DNA of 64,000 nt from NCBI GenBank assembly GCA_963759095.1, contig CAVWYF010000009.1, positions 62,001-126,000 of the forward strand, in the 5' to 3' direction. The stretch is from Anderseniella sp963759095 (lineage in GTDB: Bacteria > Pseudomonadota > Alphaproteobacteria > Rhizobiales > Aestuariivirgaceae). Every line of letters starts with the position of its first letter. The stretch's first letter is position 1. Below, piece after piece: positions 61,287 through 64,000 of this stretch. Under the pieces are notes generated by a model. That model made no database searches. It was not told the DNA's origin and worked only from the letters and a program-made list of their open reading frames with translations. A program made the position numbers and the translations under genes.

Positions 61287-61397
61287 CTCTAGAGCGACAT
61301 GGGTTCAATTGAACCCATAAAGTTGCTCTAGCACTTTGGAAACGATCAGTTTTATGGTTTTTGATTGATTCAATCAAAAACCCTACTGATCTAGAGC
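61287..61397. repeat. Composite palindromic repeat with CTCTAG ends
   Basis: The segment starts ctctagagcg and ends ctactgatctagagc. It carries a perfect 20-base palindrome (ATGGGTTCAATTGAACCCAT, 61299-61318) and a second hairpin with a 12-bp stem (GGTTTTTGATTG-ATT-CAATCAAAAACC, 61356-61382) inside GATCAGT...ACTGATC. It resembles the CTAGAGC-type dispersed palindromes of Rhizobiales genomes and may serve as terminator. Confidence 0.7.
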
Positions 61398-61509
61398 CTG
61401 CCTGATTGTGATAATGCTTCCGGATTCCTGATTTCGTGAAAAACGTTGTGTGTGGGCCTCGAAACAGGAGAGGATTGCCCGCAGTCATCCACAGTGGAAG
61501 CAAGTGGTC

Positions 61510-62484
61510 ATGTTCCGGTTCAAGGATTGGGATCAAAAACTGAATGCCGGACCAATCGGTCTTGCAGCTGTGCCCGCGATTTTCATGTTGTCCCTGCTGG
61601 TGCCCGGATCAGGCTTCGCAGAAGCTCCTTTCGAGTTCAAGCGCCCTGTCACCAATCAAACCTACAGCACGCTGCCGATCCCGTTGCAGATCAGCCGCAA
61701 GCCGGGAACAGCGGTTCCTGTGACTGAAGCTATCGATGTGCACTTTGAAATCAGGCAGTGGCCGCACCCGTATGGCTTTGTGGTGCCGGTGAGAAATGCA
61801 ATTTTACCCGGCAACACCGACTATGAAACACGTTTGGTGTATTTCTGGACAACCAAGCCGGGCACCTATTCGATCCGCGCACGCGCTGACGGGTTCAAGG
61901 ACGATCCGGTCGAAGTCACTTTTACCACCACATTCTCGCTGGAACGCCCCCTGTACCGCGTTGTCAAGCCGGACAGCAGGATTTACCAGGCCGGAAAGGT
62001 GCCGCTGGTCGTCGACTGGGATCCGTTCTGGGCAACCGTCCCGCACCAGCCATACGGTACGCTGTATGCCGAGGTCGAGAGCTGGGACGAAGACAACCAG
62101 GCCTGGCAACTGGAATGGAAATCAGGAAATCTGGCCGGGTTTCAATTACCGATCATTCTGCCGAAACAGTTTTCGATGGACATTCAGGTGCCCGACAAGC
62201 CGACTGCCAAGCGCGTACGGGTGCGTCCGTCGTTCAGCCCGAAGGCCTATACGCTGCCGACCGGATGGCGCTATTTCTGCCATGCGCCGCAAGGCAAGGT
62301 TACCGTTGGACCGACGGAGGGTGCAAGACCTGCCGCCGGACAGGGACAAACAGACAGTTCTCTCGGATCGGCTAAAGACCGCAAACCATGCATCGGCGTC
62401 AGCGTGGAAGCCGGATCGCCGGCAGACCCAAAAGGCAAGGCACATCCGACACCCAAGCCATCTGTGGGGCCCGTCCGCAAATAG
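61510..62484 (+). CDS. Secreted hypothetical protein with beta-rich repeats
   Basis: The protein of about 324 residues starts at ATG 61510 (or GTG 61450) with an N-terminal hydrophobic stretch (GLAAVPAIFMLSLLVPGSGFA). Two similar beta-sandwich-like segments follow, about 100 residues each: FEIRQWPHPYGFVVPVRNAI and VVDWDPFWATVPHQPYGTLY. The C-terminal 50 residues are low-complexity and rich in Pro, Lys and Gly. No family recognised. Confidence 0.6.
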   Translation: MFRFKDWDQKLNAGPIGLAAVPAIFMLSLLVPGSGFAEAPFEFKRPVTNQTYSTLPIPLQISRKPGTAVPVTEAIDVHFEIRQWPHPYGFVVPVRNAILPGNTDYETRLVYFWTTKPGTYSIRARADGFKDDPVEVTFTTTFSLERPLYRVVKPDSRIYQAGKVPLVVDWDPFWATVPHQPYGTLYAEVESWDEDNQAWQLEWKSGNLAGFQLPIILPKQFSMDIQVPDKPTAKRVRVRPSFSPKAYTLPTGWRYFCHAPQGKVTVGPTEGARPAAGQGQTDSSLGSAKDRKPCIGVSVEAGSPADPKGKAHPTPKPSVGPVRK

Positions 62485-62545
62485 GTGAATTGAGTTGGTC
62501 GGAGTGAAAAGGGTCTGCATTTTTCCGGTATGGACCGGAAACAAC

Positions 62546-62622
62546 TGGTGATCCCGGCAGGATTCGAACCTGCGACCATCAGCTTAGAAGGCTGGTGCTC
62601 TATCCAGCTGAGCTACGGGACC
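62546..62622 (-). tRNA. tRNA-Arg (anticodon TCT)
   Basis: On the minus strand the gene starts GGTCCCGTAGCTCAG and ends GGTTCGAATCCTGCCGGGAT plus CACCA. The acceptor stem pairs over seven positions with one G-U. The anticodon loop CTTCTAA reads TCT. The 3' CCA is encoded. Confidence 0.95.
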
Positions 62623-62692
62623 GTTGTTCAGCAGTTTGCGTGCCCTGTTTGCCGCAAGTGCTCGCGTCTCGCAAGTGTTAGATGATACAGGA

Positions 62693-62998
62693 TCAATGCG
62701 TCCAGTTGTCTGTGCGGCCCCAGCGGAAATTGTCGGAATAGGACTTGGACTTGGCAGATGGCTTTTTCGGCTCGATGACCTGGTAGGCATGGCCTTTGCG
62801 CTTGGCGTAGTTTTCCGCTTCTTCACGCGTGGCGAAGGTCAGCTTCAACTGCTGCTTCATATCACCTGATGATGTCCAGCCCATCAGCGGGTCGGTTTCG
62901 CGCGGGGCTTCTGCTTCAAATTCCAGCACCCAGTTTTTCGTCTTGGCCTTGCCGGACTGCATGGCGTTGCGGGAGGGCTGGTAAATACGTGCAGGCAT
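62693..62998 (-). CDS. NADH-ubiquinone oxidoreductase accessory subunit, NDUFS4-like (ETC complex I)
   Basis: The 101-residue protein has the ETC_C1_NDUFA4/NDUFS4 pattern: RIYQPSRNAMQSGKAKTKNW, WVLEFEAEAPRETDPLMGWT and KLTFATREEAENYAKRKGHA, YQV, ending FRWGRTDNWTH. It is an accessory complex I subunit characteristic of alphaproteobacteria, placed between two tRNA genes. This supports the taxonomic assignment. Confidence 0.95.
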   Translation of the reverse strand: MPARIYQPSRNAMQSGKAKTKNWVLEFEAEAPRETDPLMGWTSSGDMKQQLKLTFATREEAENYAKRKGHAYQVIEPKKPSAKSKSYSDNFRWGRTDNWTH

Positions 62999-63059
62999 GA
63001 TGTCGCCTTAAGTGTTGCCGGTTGGCTTCAAACTCGTGTCAGGGCCGACCGGTGGCCGG

Positions 63060-63136
<77 letters not shown>

Positions 63137-63282
63137 AATGCCGTTGCCGGACAAACCGTCCCTGACTGGTGAAGGGTGGTTACAGGAAAACACACCTGCT
63201 CGGCAAGGGGGTAAGTGCCTAAATCAGGATGATTTTTTGGAATCGGCCAAAACCCGCAATCGTGATCATTTCCAAAGTTGCC

Positions 63283-63789
63283 CTAAGAGCCATTGAAAAA
63301 TCGATGCTTCAAGCGGCTGCCAGGCCTGATGCCGAGTTTTGCCGCCGTACCGGCAACAATCTCCATCACGGCAGACACTTCGCGGCCCGCACTGAGTACC
63401 TCCAGTGACTGGGGAACCGTGTCGGCCTGAACATGCACAACAATACCGTCAGCGGTGACGAACAGCATGTCGAGAGAGAGATAGGTATTGCGCATCCACA
63501 TGGAGACGACGCGCGGGCTTTTCCAGTGAAACAGCATGGCCTCGCGCTCGCCCATGGAACGGCGAAACATCAGCCCGCGCGAGCGGGTTTCATCACTGGT
63601 GGCAATTTCAGTGGTAAATGCAATGTCACCGCGATCAGTGGTAACGATGACCTGCTCAGCCGGCAGGCGAACCACATTTTCCGATGCCTGCGACTGCCCC
63701 ACAAAGGCAGCAAGGAACAACACCGGGATCAGGGCTGACGCCAAAACCTGTATGGCATGCCTTGCTGATCGTAGCAGACGGGAGATCAA
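63283..63789 (-). CDS. DUF192 family periplasmic protein
   Basis: The 168-residue protein has a hydrophobic N-terminal signal (HAIQVLASALIPVLFLAAFV) and the DUF192 core ATSDETRSRGLMFRRSMGER, FHWKSPRVVSMWMRNTYLSL and DMLFV, LSAGREVSAVMEIVAGTA. The family is a small beta-barrel with unknown role. Its TTG start overlaps the stop of the upstream cold-shock gene by 4 bases (TTGA), so they form an operon, as is usual in alphaproteobacteria. Confidence 0.92.
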   Translation of the reverse strand: MISRLLRSARHAIQVLASALIPVLFLAAFVGQSQASENVVRLPAEQVIVTTDRGDIAFTTEIATSDETRSRGLMFRRSMGEREAMLFHWKSPRVVSMWMRNTYLSLDMLFVTADGIVVHVQADTVPQSLEVLSAGREVSAVMEIVAGTAAKLGIRPGSRLKHRFFNGS

Positions 63790-64000
63790 TTCGTGCCAGG
63801 CAACCGGTCGTCATCAAGGGTGAGACGAACTTCGGCAGCCATCTTTCCCTTGGCGCCATCTCCAAAGCGGACATAGACCCACTGATCCGGCTCAATCTCG
63901 GCGATCGCGGTTTTGCGCAGAACTTCCATGTGAATGAAGATGTCGGGCTGTCCTTCGCCTTCACTGGCAAACCCGAAGCCACGAGTGCGATTGAACCACT
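63786..64000 (-). CDS. Cold-shock domain protein, partial (5' end outside window)
   Basis: The visible 70 C-terminal residues carry the cold-shock RNA-binding motif region WFNRTRGFGFASEGEGQPDI, FIHMEVLRKTAIAEI, and VYVRFGDGAKGKMAAEVRL, ending at TGA 63786. In alphaproteobacteria such genes often encode two cold-shock domains, this being the second. The start lies beyond 64000. Confidence 0.9.
   Translation of the reverse strand, partial: WFNRTRGFGFASEGEGQPDIFIHMEVLRKTAIAEIEPDQWVYVRFGDGAKGKMAAEVRLTLDDDRLPGTN

Overview
The window looks like a chromosomal stretch from an alphaproteobacterium, most likely of the Hyphomicrobiales (Rhizobiales) type. The signs are moderately high GC with alphaproteobacterial codon use, an NDUFS4-type complex I subunit, a GTTC-N7-GTTC (alphaproteobacterial LexA) box, and dense carriage of LysR, GntR, TetR, ArsR and GlxA regulators beside small catabolic or detoxification genes. 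The species is not identifiable from sequence alone. No rRNA, CRISPR array, replication origin or prophage is visible. Two tRNA genes (Arg-TCT, Pro-TGG) lie near the right end.

Layout. 1-3.1 kb: a frameshifted secreted OmpA-like protein with CNPCAAAKTA decapeptide repeats, then a complete IS1182-family element. 3.2-9.4 kb: a zinc-ribbon gene pair behind a LexA-like box, a DJ-1/PfpI + DUF1272 + GlxA group, a quinone-oxidoreductase-like dehydrogenase, and a DUF202, formate/nitrite-type channel and lipid-kinase group. 9.5-15.4 kb: membrane proteins, a YeeE/YedE transporter, a Rieske oxygenase divergent from a LysR gene, and rsgA. 15.5-19.2 kb: a more AT-rich islet of small genes (GFA enzyme, SHOCT and Met-rich proteins, DUF5661, AhpD-like, HAD) punctuated by three copies of a 30-bp palindrome. 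19.2-22.7 kb: P450, sulfotransferase, glycosyltransferase. 23-37.3 kb: an accessory metabolic and regulatory region with a PACE efflux pump and its LysR regulator, a maleate-isomerase-like enzyme with a divergent TrpF paralogue, a sterol-desaturase-like hydroxylase, a spondin-domain protein, a GST/NTF2/tautomerase/arginase-family group, tag, TetR-YciI, GntR/OsmC, a 264-bp MITE and the AtuA pair.

37.5-49.2 kb: a membrane adenylate/guanylate cyclase, IS30 copy 1 inside hairpin repeats, a secreted lectin-like protein, a LytTR regulator, a broken SELENBP1/methanethiol-oxidase gene followed by an intact ferredoxin and CoA-binding protein, an IlvD/Edd dehydratase, a conserved hypothetical with two A-run frameshifts, and an EF-hand protein. 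49.3-55.6 kb: a flavin monooxygenase divergent from a second GlxA regulator, a LysE exporter, IS30 copy 2, a beheaded LysR gene, and an ArsR-SRPBCC operon behind twin palindromes. 55.6-64 kb: lysozyme, GNAT, an OmpR/EnvZ-type two-component pair, an MFS carrier, secreted proteins between CTCTAG-type palindromic repeats, the tRNAs and NDUFS4, DUF192, and a cold-shock protein cut by the window end.

Most of the window reads as a turnover zone: independent regulator-plus-enzyme pairs, three full insertion sequences, one MITE, several dispersed hairpin repeats and at least six broken or partial genes. Several breaks are single-base indels, two of them in A-runs, so sequencing error has to be excluded before calling all of them genuine decay.
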